Source of the DNA: Siphlonurus alternatus
Lineage: Eukaryota > Arthropoda > Insecta > Ephemeroptera > Siphlonuridae
Assembly (NCBI GenBank): GCA_949825025.1
Contig: OX463781.1
Location: forward strand, 22,513,538 to 22,577,537
Direction: 5' to 3'
Length of the DNA: 64,000 bases
Every line of letters begins with the position of its first letter. Positions within the stretch are counted from its first letter, which is position 1. A program made the position numbers and the translations under genes. The notes under the pieces are model-generated. The model had not been told where the DNA came from, ran no database searches, and worked only from the letters and a program-made list of their open reading frames with translations. Positions 12,076-24,296 of this stretch are shown here, piece after piece.

Positions 12076-13530
12076 ATGACATCTCTACACTTCGCGCCTG
12101 TAAGTAGGCAAACCTTTGAGCATGCAACATCAAAATTTTATTTAATACAGAAATACACATTTGCGTAACCTAAGATTATAATTAATAGATAAAACAGATT
12201 TGTCTAAAAACAACGTTACTATATTATTTCTTTAAGGAATTCATCATACTATTTTTTTTTATTAATTATTAAGGGGTCGAACGCGGGCCGGGCCCATGCA
12301 TGCAATGCTAAAAAAATCTCACACATATATGCCATGAAAATTACGAACAAAATTTAAAATTTTCTCCTCTACATGACACATGACTACATCCTCTATCAGT
12401 ATTAGCTAAAATATCATGCAGGTATATACAAATTCGAGCTAGTTTTTGACTGTTTTTGAGTAATGATTTTTTAAAGGTTATTTTTGACATGACGACTATA
12501 TTAAAACTAGCTTCAATTTTGTATGCCTGGATATTTTAGCATTTTAGCTACTGATAGGGGATTTAGATGAGAACATTTCAAATTTTTTTCATAATTTTCA
12601 TGGCTGGGATTTTTTTAACATTGATTAATTGATATGTGAGCGTGTTAATTATATATGCCTTATATATAATAGTGTATACCCTTAAAATTTTACTTCACAG
12701 CTAGTATGAATTTTCTTTTTAAAATTTCTATATTATATTTTATATATGGAACAATCGATCTTTAATAATTTAAAATGGATGCATGATAATTGTAAAATTC
12801 AGTATATATTTATTATTATTTTTTTTAATACATATCGATATACGTGGCGTATATATATGTCATAAAAATGCGTGTGTATGTATTGATCCAACACGTACAA
12901 TATTTTAAGCATGCAAGGAAAATTTATTTAAAAAATTGGAATGTTTGAAAAATGTAAAGCTTTTATATATTATATATATTATAGTTTTTGTTCGCTTGTG
13001 TATTTTGAAATTGAAATTGAAATAATCTAGCTCTTTATTTAATTAGCTTTCGCTATTCAGTACAAATATAGTTTATATATTGTTTTCAATTCAAATTACT
13101 GTTAATGAATAATATATAATTATAATAATAAACTCTCCATTCGAATCTGTTCTCTGCAACAGTCCTCACATGTACCCTCTCTTTTATTTAACTCACATTA
13201 ATATACCAAATATACCAATGGAGTATATCGACCTCATTTTTTTTATGGAGCAAAGTTATGCTAACCTGATTTTTTTCAGATTTTTTTGAGACCGGGTACT
13301 ATTTTTAAAAAATTATTGAAAGTCCTTTCTGTGACGTCACGAGGTGGCAAGTTCTATCTTTTTCTTAAGGAGCGGCGTCTCGTGACGTCACAAAAAGGAC
13401 TTTCAATAATTTTTTAAAAAGAGTTCCCGGTTTCAAAAAAATCTGAAAAAAAATCAGGGTGACATAACTTTGCACCCTCTATCCATTTCTGCAATAAAAA
13501 AATTGAGGTCGATACTCCATTGCTAAATTG

Positions 13531-13570
<40 letters not shown>

Positions 13571-14123
13571 TAAAATGTGTTATAATAATATTATAGATTT
13601 TGTGTGTGTGTTAATTAATTGCAATTATTAAATTAACCTCACAATAATAGATATATTAATTTTTGTATATTATTAATTGAAGATTATATTTTTAATTATT
13701 GCATGAAAATATATTGATCAACTAATAATAATTATTTAATAAAAAAAAATTTTTTTTAACCTCTTCCAGATGCTACTTGTAACAACAATCTGCTGCTTTG
13801 CCGTTGCTGATGGATTCATAATTCCAATATTTTTTAAAACAATGTAAGTGTGCATACCAAGATTTAATTTAATGCATCATATATAAAGCAACTACTAAAC
13901 TAATTATAATGTTTTTTGCAGCGATCTAGATGCTGTTGCCTCTAAGCTCCAGGAGGTACAACCTCGCGAGCCTTGGCGTTGGACCCCTCCTGCAACACCG
14001 TCGTACCGCAGCTGGTTCCCCTTCGCAAAGCTTTTTGCTCCTACACAGCGTCCTCTCGTCTTGCCGCAAAGACAGAGTAAGGAAAATATTCCAGTCATTG
14101 TAGGGCAAGGTCACGTCTACTAA
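12076..14123 (+). CDS. Small secreted protein, 99 aa, three exons; not recognised
   Basis: The coding exons are 12076-12099, 13770-13843 and 13922-14123, all with GT/AG borders (gtaagt donors at both introns). Exon 1 encodes MTSLHFAP. Exon 2 adds a hydrophobic segment (MLLVTTICCFAVADG), so the signal peptide is split by a phase-0 intron, as in many arthropod cuticle-protein genes. The mature chain starts near FIIPIFFKTIDLDAV, has a proline- and tryptophan-rich middle (PWRWTPPATPSYRSWFPF) and ends KENIPVIVGQGHVY. The only cysteines are in the signal peptide. I recognise no family. A TATA box precedes it and AATAAA follows at 14350. Intron 1 holds two palindromic MITEs. The alternative start at the exon-2 ATG would also leave a signal peptide. 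Confidence 0.75.
12280..12646. mobile_element. Palindromic MITE (family D, copy 1)
   Basis: The arms around gctaaaaaaatctcacac and ggatttttttaacatt, and gatattttagc with its complement, mirror each other about a centre near 12460. A related copy lies at 22984-23274. The outer limits are approximate. Confidence 0.65.
13021..13093. repeat. Retroposon 3'-end fragment shared with 56553-56620
   Basis: The block gctattcagtacaaatata, followed by gtttatatattgtttt, occurs here and at about 56574-56610. An upstream ctttattta suggests a reversed A-rich tail. Confidence 0.5.
13216..13522. mobile_element. Palindromic MITE (family B, copy 2)
   Basis: It runs from caatggagtat to atactccattg, with inverted arms and a core carrying gtgacgtcacgaggtgg and its complement. 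It lies inside intron 1 of the second secreted-protein gene. Confidence 0.8.
13534..13566. repeat. (TA)n microsatellite
   Basis: About 33 bp of TA directly after the family-B MITE. Confidence 0.9.
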
Positions 14124-14349
14124 CTTCTTATCAAAAAAAAAAAAAAAAAAATGAAGATTAGTATCCCAACACATTGGCTAAATTCTATATTATTTACTCA
14201 TTTGCATTGTATTTGTTTTTATTGATCATTAATTGTCATTTTTAGTATTATAAACATTATATTTAGCATTTTACTTTAATTTTTTTCATTTTCTTGTCAT
14301 ATACCTAATGCATGTGCGTTGTATATTTTAATTTTTGAACAATTTAACA

Positions 14350-14355
14350 AATAAA
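14350..14355 (+). terminator. Polyadenylation signal AATAAA
   Basis: It lies 226 nt after the stop of the 12076-14123 gene. The stretch up to 14822 is AT-rich and separates this gene from the convergent TAF6. Confidence 0.45.
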
Positions 14356-14822
14356 CATATATAATCTCAATGTAATAAAATTACAAAGGTACAAACATCA
14401 ACTAGAAATAACAAAACAAACTAAAATGGTATTTAAAGGATGATGCTTTTATTTAAAGGATAAAAAAAATTAAACTTTTTTTTTTTTAGTAATTTGTAAA
14501 AAAAATGTTTAAATCAAAATCTTTTAAGCAATCAAGATAATAAAATCTATGATACATGTATTTAGGTAAAATTTTAAATACTGGTGTCTTTAATTCATTA
14601 TTTTTAGTAGTTGAAATGAAATCACAACATTTATCAAAACAATATTTTTTTAATAAATCATAATTTTGTTAAGACTTCTGCTTTATATACAGTAAATCAA
14701 CAAAAACTACTTTGAAGACAGAAAAATAAATTATATTTAAAACAAAAAACCTCACCACATTTTTTTTTTTTTTTTTTTTCCTATATTACACTTCATTGGT
14801 CAAAAATTACTGTACAAAAATG

Positions 14823-14828
14823 TTTATT
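14823..14828 (-). terminator. Polyadenylation signal of TAF6 (AATAAA on minus strand)
   Basis: tttatt on the plus strand lies 184 nt beyond the TAF6 stop codon. Confidence 0.45.
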
Positions 14829-15011
14829 ATAAATTCTAAGTTTAACTCTGCACACCACAATTATTTTAAACATATTTCAAACTAGTCTTTTATCATATAT
14901 TTATATGATCCTTTGACAACAATTCATCACACTGTATTTAACAAATACTTTTATACAGACTGAAGTTAGCATGCAGCAAAGATACAATTATAGGGCATGC
15001 ACATGTAAGTG

Positions 15012-15294
15012 TCACTGGCCCAGGGCAGAAGGTCCATCATCATCAGGCTCCAGCTTGACCTGAGTCTGGGTCATGTACACCGTCTTCACTGTGGCACTTC
15101 CCTGCATGTGGACAGCCAGGATTAGTCACACAACATTAGGAGCAAAATTGTAGGTAAGACAGGGGAATCTGAAGAGCACAATGATGTGGTTCAGCAAGCA
15201 CAAATTCTTAAGTCATTAAGAAATTAAGAATAGACTATTGTGTCAGGTAGGAACTTCATAAAATTTGAACAGACAAGCTCAGAGCTGGAAGAGG

Positions 15295-15332
<38 letters not shown>

Positions 15333-18300
15333 AGGAAGGAAGGAAGGAATTTGACCATCCAATTTTTGTATGCCATCATCATCTGATACAACAAATCGTT
15401 TTAGTTTCCAGGCGACTTTTCATTTTGTAATATTTGTTATTTTCTTCTTTCAAAAATGGGTTCATAACAATTCACATATTTTATTATTATTATATTATTT
15501 ATCTGCTCAAAAATATTTTAAATTACAGAGCACATCATAGCCTTTTAAAGTTATTTGTAATTACATAGTTCTTTTTGAAAGATGTTGAGAAACAAACCAT
15601 TTTTTAAACTGTCCCCTCCTTTGGTTTACTTTTAAAAGTAAATTTTACATTCACATTTTCAGATTAAGTGACTGCAATTAGTTAATTCTTCCAGTGATTA
15701 ATTATATGTTTATTATTATTATTTTAATTTTCACTAGTACTGTTTCGTTTTATATTAAAAATAATGTAACAATAAATCAAATTGTGGTCTTACAATATAC
15801 AGTATATATTATGCTGATTTGTCATTTTATTTTAACTGGATGAAAGAAGTAGTAAGTACTACTAAGTACTGTAATGTAAGATATTTTCAGCTTTTAGACT
15901 TTTAATGCTGAAACTGATGAGTGTTAAGAGAGGTTACTCACAAAGTTGCTGACTTGCTGTGTTGAGGTTCCGAGAGTTGTGTTGAACTTAACCATTGTTG
16001 GCCCACTGCTAGAGCCGGCGAGGTTCTGCAACATTGTTGGAGTGAGTTGCCAGTAAGAGATAGCTTGAAGGGGAGCTTACCTGGCTGGGGGTGGTCGGCC
16101 TAGGCTGCACAAGGACGAACTTGGACGCACTTGAGGTCTGCCCAGCGCGGATGGTGTTAGCACTGCTCAGGACGGTAGTCCTCTGCCCAGCATCTGTAAT
16201 GTACACAAACAGTGAGAATTTTCATACGTGCATAGGACTTCCCAGTTAAGTTAAAGCATACCTAACAATAATAAACAATTCGAAAAATTATTAATTATAA
16301 TAATTTTTATACTAGTAGACAAGAATAAAATAATTATACAGGATGAAGCTGATAAAATTGGTAAGTTTTCCCAATTACCAGTTATCAACTTATACCAGTT
16401 TTTCCTTAACAATTGGTATTTAATGTGAATAAATAAATAAAATAAAAATTACTTAAGTAAATTTCACATTCACATTTTCAGATTGAAGTGACTAATTAAA
16501 TAAATCTTCCACATTTCTTTTATTTTTGCACTTAACTTGACAAAAAAATAGAGGATCTACGTCAGACGACATGTATGCAACTTACTGTTACTAGACTGCA
16601 GGATGCTGGACTGGGAGCGAGCCTGAGCGAGGGCCACGCTTGTCGCAACTGCGCTGGCAGATGAGGCAGAACTTGCAGCGGAGGGGGGCGGTAAGGAGGG
16701 CTGCTGGCGAGCCTTCACCACGGCTGCATGCATGGCCCTACCAAGGTAGCCATATTCTTGCCGGTACTCCTCAACGTAGTCAGGTGGTGAACGCAGAATC
16801 TTCAGATGAGGCGCTAGCACTTTCTGTAAAGCAGAAAATAACTAACAATAAGTTAAAAAGAAAATGAATACATAATATATATAGCAGGTGAAAGAATGCC
16901 ACAACTAACTACATTTTTAATATTGAACCATTTTTTTTTAAATACTGTATACTGTATTTATGGATGATACAAAATCATTTGAGAATTAGCAAATGTAAAT
17001 TGTCCTTCAAATAGAAGAGGTGATTGAGGTGACCGTATGCTTTAAATTTGCTTTGAAACACAGGCAATACAGAGCATTATGCTAAACATAGTCAAATTAA
17101 AAATTAATTTAAAAATAAATAAATAAATTAAAAATAATAATACAATCCTTACCGCAATTAGATTTTCAAGATGTTCAGCAGCAGTTCTATTAGTATTACT
17201 TAACATGGCTCCTCCTAAAGAACTTTCTATTCTTTCTGAAATTATTTTTACTTTGGGTAAAATAAAAACTTTAATGACTTCTGCTCCCAGCTCCGACAAG
17301 CCTGGAAAGACACAAACACATTAATAAACAATTCCATCTCAATTTGCAGTCCAGCATACCCTCTACAGCTCCGTAGAGGGAGGCGAGGTGGGTCTTGTCA
17401 CTCTGCAGAGCTCTGCTAAACATACGAGTGATGCGGGTTTGCACATTGTTGGTAGAGGTGTTGAAGTTCTTGCATATCTGGGCCATGAGACGGGAAGCAA
17501 AGTCCCGCAGTGCCCAGTGGTTGTCCAGCTCTGGTCGCATGCACAGCTGACGACTCACAATGCAAGTTGCAACTGATGGAATCAGCTCATGCAGCTGAGA
17601 TTAGATAAAAGTTATTACAAATTGAAATTTATTTCCAGTGCTAATGGAAATAGAATAAATAGATGGGAACAAAACAGTAGGAACAAATTAATTAATTTTG
17701 CTAAGAGACAAAGGTATTTAATTTGTTCTCAAGTATTAAATGTAATGCCAATATAATTAAATAATTATTTTAAGCAACTAAAACTTACGTATTTCTCAAG
17801 ATATAGAGATTGGTTATCAAGTAGTGCTTTAACCATTCTCATAAGGTAAATTAGAAGGGCTAAATTATTTTGGACGACATTAATTTTTACACCTTCTGCT
17901 ATAAATGTGCACATTCTAGGCAACATTTCATGAAGCCCTGGATCTGAAGATAAACTTTGTAGAGCTTCCTGTAAACCAAATAAGTATTAAGAGTTAGTAA
18001 AATTACTGACCAGACAGGCCAAGCAAACCTACCGCTCGTCTTGCTTCTTCTGAGCCTACACACGCCTCTGTGATTTCCTTGTAGTACAGTTGCTGCTCCA
18101 CTGAGAGCTCATGCGTTGCCAGCTGTTTAACATGCACTGTTTCTACATTACGAAGCTTGTGAACCTTCCTGTAAAAACAATACATCATACCAATGATAAG
18201 CTTCTAGGTATCTGCAGTAAAAACACTTCATCTATGTAACTTTAGATCTGGCATAGGCTCAGCTCTTTGCAATAAAAATAAAAAATTAATCCAGACCTTG

Positions 18301-19898
18301 GTTAGATCTCATATCAGTTGAAATTATTATCTTTGCATGTTTACTGTTTTGCTGCTAGTATCAATGAAGTCTTTTAATTGTGCCTTACCCTATTGGTTTG
18401 CCAGCCATGTCTCCTTTTTCTTTTTTTATCAGTTTGCTTGCCGGATCAATGCTTTCTAATTTTTGCTGATCCTTCGATACAGGTGGAGGATTTTCAGGTA
18501 CAGTGGGCTGCACTCCGTCAATACACAGCCAGTGAGCTAAAATAAAAATTAATAATAAAAATTAACCAGGTGCATTGTGTAATTTTGTAGATCTCTAAAA
18601 AGTTGTAATTGTAATGATATCCCTATATGCATATAGTTTACTAGCTCTGCAGTTCTCACAACAAAACTTCGAACAAGTGATGCAAAGAAAGAAAGCCTGA
18701 CTAAACAGTTATTACTCAATGCATGACATATTTTGTAATTAACCAACATAATTCCACAAACAGAGTATGTATACAGTATAACAGATCTTAGTTTACCACT
18801 AAACAGCTCAGTAGACTAGACGGCGCCAGATATATGAGCCAATGAAAAGGCTAGAATGTCAGCTGGCCACCTTTTCATTGGCTGATATATCTGGCGCCGT
18901 CTAGTCTACTGAACTGTTTAGTGGTAAACTAACTTGTAAGATCTGTTATACTGTACAATATGAAATAGTAATGTTCAAATGTGTAATACAGTAGTGAAAA
19001 GTGTATGCATATAACAAATTTGGTTACAAATCTTAGGTTACCGGTAGACTAGACAGCACCTGATCAGCTGACTATCGCCAGTCCCGTCCGGCCTTGTTAA
19101 AATGCAAAAGATGATCGCGGCACACAGTAATCTACATGTTAACTAACAGTATCTGTAATTATCTGTAACAATGTACACAGAGTACATGCATATATGCATA
19201 CATACATATGATACACACTGTGCTGAATTATCATATTATACACAATGCAATTAATACCATAATTAAAAATGTCCCAATTTTGCTCACCTCTAAGTGATAC
19301 ATCCAAGGGAACCTTTGGTAACTGGTTGCTTATCAATTCAGTTAAATCTAGTTCTTTTTCATCAACAAAATGCAGTTCTCGTCCACCTCCAGATGCAAAT
19401 CTGAATGGTATTCCATCAGGCGTAGAAAATCCATAGAGTGGCTAGGTATGAGATACATAGAGAAGATTATTGAATGATACATTATTTTGTAGCTACATAT
19501 GCAAACATATTTATCGAATTTTTTATTAATATTTAGGCAGCCTTACCTCAACATTTTTAATTTTCAGTGCATTATCAATATCCAAGGTGGATAGTTTTGC
19601 TCTTTTGCCATGGTGCATGAATTTGGCAGCATCCTAGAAAGACAGATAGAACAAATTAAATTTAATGCAGATTCCATTAAAAGCCTATAACATTTAGCGA
19701 TTTTCATATAGATTGTATCTATTGTATTATATTGGAAATTTATCTCACCTGCAGAATCAGCTTCAACCGGTATGACACATCATCTCCCAACTCTCTTGCA
19801 GCCTCTTCAGGCAAATTTGCTATTCCTATACTTTCAGCAATAACTTTAATAGACTCTAATGATAGATTTGTTCCATAAGATGCCTCACTTTCACTCAT
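15012..19898 (-). CDS. TAF6: Transcription initiation factor TFIID subunit 6
   Basis: There are twelve coding exons, in transcript order: 19749-19898, 19547-19633, 19288-19441, 18389-18536, 18033-18168, 17789-17968, 17360-17594, 17153-17301, 16586-16823, 16081-16193, 15942-16025 and 15012-15101. All have GT/AG borders, phases agree throughout, and the product is 587 aa. Residues about 10-75 are the TAF6 histone fold ([20 protein letters not shown], then [11 protein letters not shown]), which pairs with TAF9 in [24 protein letters not shown] marks the end of the conserved N-terminal block. Residues about 205-455 are the helical HEAT domain, with [20 protein letters not shown] and [14 protein letters not shown] as near-identical family motifs. 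The tail is Ser/Ala/Gln-rich and ends [14 protein letters not shown]. The length is close to the fly protein. The start is fixed by homology, and an NRF-1-like site lies 94 bp upstream. Confidence 0.96.
15296..15350. repeat. Poly(A) and GAAG tract in TAF6 last intron
   Basis: A run of about 33 A is followed by gaaggaaggaaggaagg. Confidence 0.85.
18774..18953. mobile_element. Tc1/mariner-like MITE, 180 bp, in TAF6 intron 3
   Basis: The ends cagtataacagatctta and its complement are followed by long inverted arms (tctggcgccgtctagtctac on the right). The arms meet near 18860. TA flanks each side (18772-18773 and 18954-18955), and the CAGT start fits Tc1/mariner-type insertion. Non-coding. Confidence 0.85.
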
Positions 19899-19991
19899 AT
19901 TAACCAATTAATTCAATAAAATGCACAGGAAACTAAAGTTTGACTCTTTGTTTACGCCATCAAGAAATTTTGACTCAACAGCTGCGCATAG

Positions 19992-20003
19992 TGCGCATGC
20001 GCC
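19992..20003. promoter_or_regulatory. NRF-1-like site upstream of TAF6
   Basis: tgcgcatgcgcc matches the NRF-1 consensus (YGCGCAYGCGCR on one strand) and lies 94 bp upstream of the TAF6 ATG in a GC-richer patch. It suits a housekeeping promoter. Confidence 0.5.
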
Positions 20004-20940
20004 GCTGATTACGCCATTTCAATTATTTCAAAAGAGTAGCGATAAAAATTTAAGCGCGTAATATTGACATATTTTTAAAACTTTTTTCAGTAAAAAGTTC
20101 TAATATTTTTTTTTTATATATATATAAATACTATATGTATTATATATTATACATCAATATTATATATAAAAATGACGATGAAAAATTAATAATGAGTAAA
20201 ATAGTATTTTAAGCTCTAAGTATTACCATTATGTCATTTTAATTAACATCTTACTACATTAAATTTATATTTTGTAATACTTCTTTCTTATTCCTTTTTT
20301 TTTTTTTTTTTTTGTTTTATTGTACATTTCAGGGTCATTCAATTTTTATAAAGTATAGAGGAGAACAAAGCTTTATTTTTTATAGTTTCACGCCCGCCAT
20401 AGAAGTTACCACAAAAACAAAGGTCAAATAACAGCTGATGTAAGTGAAAGTAATGTATTAATTTTTTACAAGTTAAGATATATATACCTTAAAAGTTCTT
20501 AAAAAGTCCTTGTACTCGATATACTTCAATAAAAAATTTCACGGTATTACATTATTGGTTGTTCATAAATTTTAAATGATAAAAAATAATACATATTTTG
20601 TCTTCAATATATTATTTAGTAAAATCACTGAAATGCTACTGCAGACTGCAGTTATAAACGCCGCGTATAATAAATATCTCTTCAATATCTTGTATAATAA
20701 TTATTGTTTAATTTTTAACAATTAATCTCAATATAGTATTTTTTAACTGCATGCCATATGTGGTGAAACAAATTTTTACTATATAATATATCAACATGAT
20801 AATGCATCGATCGATATGAATATTATTTTTTATCAATGATGATTGTGAACATGCGAGTTATTTGAGTTAAATGCAATATCTTTTAAGTATAGCTGTTAGC
20901 TGTATTAGTTAATGAAGGGGCATGGCATGTGTATATGTTG
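20004..20940. other. Non-coding AT-rich spacer
   Basis: No gene was found. T runs occur near 20110 and 20300. Confidence 0.5.
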
Positions 20941-21207
20941 GGGTGACCTTTCTATTGCTGCTGACAAGCCCAGCTAATCCACCGTCTCCGCGGTCACAAG
21001 TGCGGTGATACAACGGCGGCGACTGCTCCGCTCTAGTTCAATACACCGCGGCTTGTGTTGAGCGTGCTTCAGTCTAGACAAGACAGCCTCCAGCAACTGG
21101 TGGGCAATTTACTCCTCTCGCTCTTAATGCTACTCCATGAGCCGTTCGCCAACGTATGAGAGGGTCTGCTGATGTAACTTTTGATATCGGATTTCGCACA
21201 CACCAGG
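20941..21207 (+). other. GC-rich island, possible non-coding first exon
   Basis: This is a locally GC- and CpG-rich block (ccgtctccgcggtcacaag, acaacggcggcgactgc). It ends in cacacaccag followed by gtaataaa, a plausible splice donor. It encodes no long frame. It could be a promoter with a 5' untranslated exon for the plus-strand gene at 27337, whose ATG lies 4 nt after a splice acceptor. Confidence 0.35.
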
Positions 21208-21909
21208 TAATAAAATCAAGGTGTAAAATTTTGTTGGGATTAATACGTATAATATGTATTGTACGTGTGATATATATGATTAATATATATTTTTCGAGTA
21301 TATTTTTTTTAATATTTAAGTTTTGTTTATTTTTTATAAAAAATGAGTTTGTGATTGCATGGGAAAAAATAATCACAAGACAGCTAGTAAGACAACTTAA
21401 TATTCAAATACAATATAATAATTAAGCTATAATATCTATATATATAATATTAAATAGTATAAGGTTAATAAACTTTCAACGTCGGCTTGTTACTATTTCT
21501 GTCACGAAAACTCAATTGATGCATGCGGCATTTTTAACAATCCTAAGTTATATGAAGATAATACGTGATGTGAAAGCTTTAAGAGTTTATCATATCTACT
21601 TCGGCAACTTGCCTATCTGTTTGTCTGGCAGCTAGTCTTGTACAGCTCTTGTGGATATGTCCCAATATAAATACATGTGCACGTATTGTACACCTAAAGA
21701 CAATTAATTGTTTTTATGTATTATTAAGCTTAATTTCATTTTACCCTTGCATGACCGTGATTTATGGTTTATGGACGCTGTAAATCCAATATACGCGCGG
21801 CGCCAGTACGGTAATTAAGAGTTATATAATTATTTGAAATCTCGGAGGAGTTAGGTGAGAGAACCAGTTGCTATATCTATTACCAAAAATAATCGAAGAC
21901 ATGTACTAT
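21208..21909. other. Non-coding AT-rich spacer
   Basis: Nothing recognisable was seen on either strand. Confidence 0.5.
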
Positions 21910-22035
21910 CACTACGTTTACATGACGGTGTTTAATGCGTATTAATTCGTTGACGACGGATAATGTTATTTTCTTATGAGGCGTCGTCAACGAATACGCA
22001 TTAAACACCGTCATGTAAGTGATGTAAGCGTAGTG
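21910..22035. mobile_element. Short palindromic MITE, 126 bp
   Basis: The left arm cactacgtttacatgacggt and the right arm ending gtaagcgtagtg are inverted repeats. The pairing includes gtttaatgcgtatt and cgttgacgacg, with a loop near 21970. Confidence 0.75.
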
Positions 22036-22983
22036 TATGTATATTTTATGAATAAACACATTTAAAAAAAAATCACTACGTCTCTCCAGTGAGCGTAACA
22101 GAGCGTCCAGAAATGATGCATTAGGCGCTAGGTGCCCTAAGTGCAGGAGGGTTAACGACAGCTCTCGCTGTGTTCTCTATGGAGCTGTGCGGAACATTGC
22201 ATGAGATTATTTTTTAAATCTTTCAAAAGTTTACAAGTATTTTTTTTATTCACCCAAATACTTGCATATTATACAGCACATTATGACACTTAAATAATTA
22301 AGGTAAAGCTAGAGGATGTAATACACACGGCACAGTCGCATGCAGCACCATTACATAGAATATGTGGTACGTATTATATATAAATCCATTGTGTAAAAAG
22401 CTAAAAAGAAAAATACAGTTAATATATCCATGCATTTTATTAAAATATAAATAATATAATAATTATAAGAAATTTGTTATTAAAAAAACACTGTCTGTTA
22501 TAAGACTTATAAGACACACAGAATTAACTTGATGACAGCAAATTTGTTTTAATTTTAATTGAGATATATATTATATTTTGTGAAGAAAAATGCTAAGGAA
22601 AATAAAATTATCGCTATTAAAGTGGAGACACAACAAGACATCGCGCGAAACTGTTATAGATAGATTAGATAGTAGATTCGATGTATATATTAAATTCTGA
22701 TGTATATTTATATTACATAGATTATAATCTTCATGATAAACTGTTATTATTGCAATAAAATATGAATCATTTGTTGAATAAACAAAAAATCAAGTATTAG
22801 AATAATGTGCATGCACTCTCGGGATCGACTGCATGAATTTTACCCTTCCTAATTTTTGCTGGCGCTGCATGCAGCTCCAAGAGATAGAAGTTGCAGATTT
22901 GCGCAATTTTGGGGGAGGTACGAAGAGCTCACAGCAGGCTAACCCAACGATTATAGAATTTAAGGGGAAGATATGAAGATATA

Positions 22984-23274
22984 TAACACGGCCAATGTAA
23001 AAAAATCTTACACATGAAAATTATGGAAAAAATTTAAAATGTTCTCCTTTACACCCCCCTTATATTAGTAGCTAAAATAAATTTAATTTAATTCAATTTA
23101 AATTATGAATTTAAAAATTCATAACTCAAAAACTAGCTCGAATTTGTATAATATTACAGCCTGATATTTTAGCTACTGATAAGGGATGTAGAGGAGAACG
23201 TTTTATTTTATTATTATTATTTTTTTTCATAATTTTCATGTCAGGGATTTTTTTTTCTAACATTGGGCGTGTTA
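22984..23274. mobile_element. Palindromic MITE (family D, copy 2)
   Basis: The ends taacacggccaatgt and acattgggcgtgtta are inverted. The inner arms tagctaaaata and tattttagcta are inverted as well. It is related to 12280-12646. Confidence 0.7.
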
Positions 23275-24022
23275 CAACCTTACCCTTAATGAATTTATAT
23301 ACCGGTCCATAAATCCATAATCGTTGAGCCTATCCACATAGAAAAAGACAATTAAAGTTGGTGGTGTCCCGAAAAAATTATTCACTAATTATTACATTTT
23401 TATAATATGTACATTGCACTGTAAGAGTGTTCAATAAAAACTTTAATTAATTACATTTTTATAAACAATTTCACGTGATAAAAATTATAAGTAATGCATG
23501 TTATTTTAAGTTATAAAGTTAATTGCATTTTTGCATTTTTGCATTTTTTGTGCATAATTTACACAACAAAAAGCTTCAATAATCAATCATGCGAATATTT
23601 CACATTTGCAATAATTTGTGAGGGCCGGAGCTTTTTACGTCTATATATCAGCACTATAGTTTCAATAATTCGTACCCATGGGAATGACTATCTAATCTTT
23701 TAAAGTTTTACAATGTTCATAAGTTGAAAATTGGTAGCTTTCTATAATTTTCCATGCAGATAGAGTATTTTCATTAGTTTGTTTTATTAGGTTTCTGAAT
23801 TACAATAAAACTGATAACAGTGATAACATTGATTTACAAGAGGCATCAGCCTAATAATTTACGTATTATAACTATTGCAATTATATATTATTCTAATATG
23901 CAATAATGCAATATTTTCTACCATGTGCTGATGCCAAAGAAAAATATAATTTATAACTTGATATTTTAGAGCATATATTATATTATGTGCATAGATTTTA
24001 TTATGTATTTATAGCTATATTA

Positions 24023-24154
<132 letters not shown>

Positions 24155-24193
24155 GCTAAATAATTAATATGCGCGTGTGTTCTCTTGAGTATT

Positions 24194-24296
24194 TATCAGA
24201 GTCTTCTGCGCGCATTGTTTTTACAAAACATTATATTATATTGGTTCAACAATGTTTTGTTAGAAACATTGCACGCAGAAGACTCTGGTATTTATG
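24194..24296. mobile_element. Short palindromic element next to the (AT)n tract
   Basis: atttatcagagtcttctgcg and its near-complement (cgcagaagactctggtattt) flank an imperfect hairpin that includes gcattgttt and aaacattgc. Confidence 0.6.
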
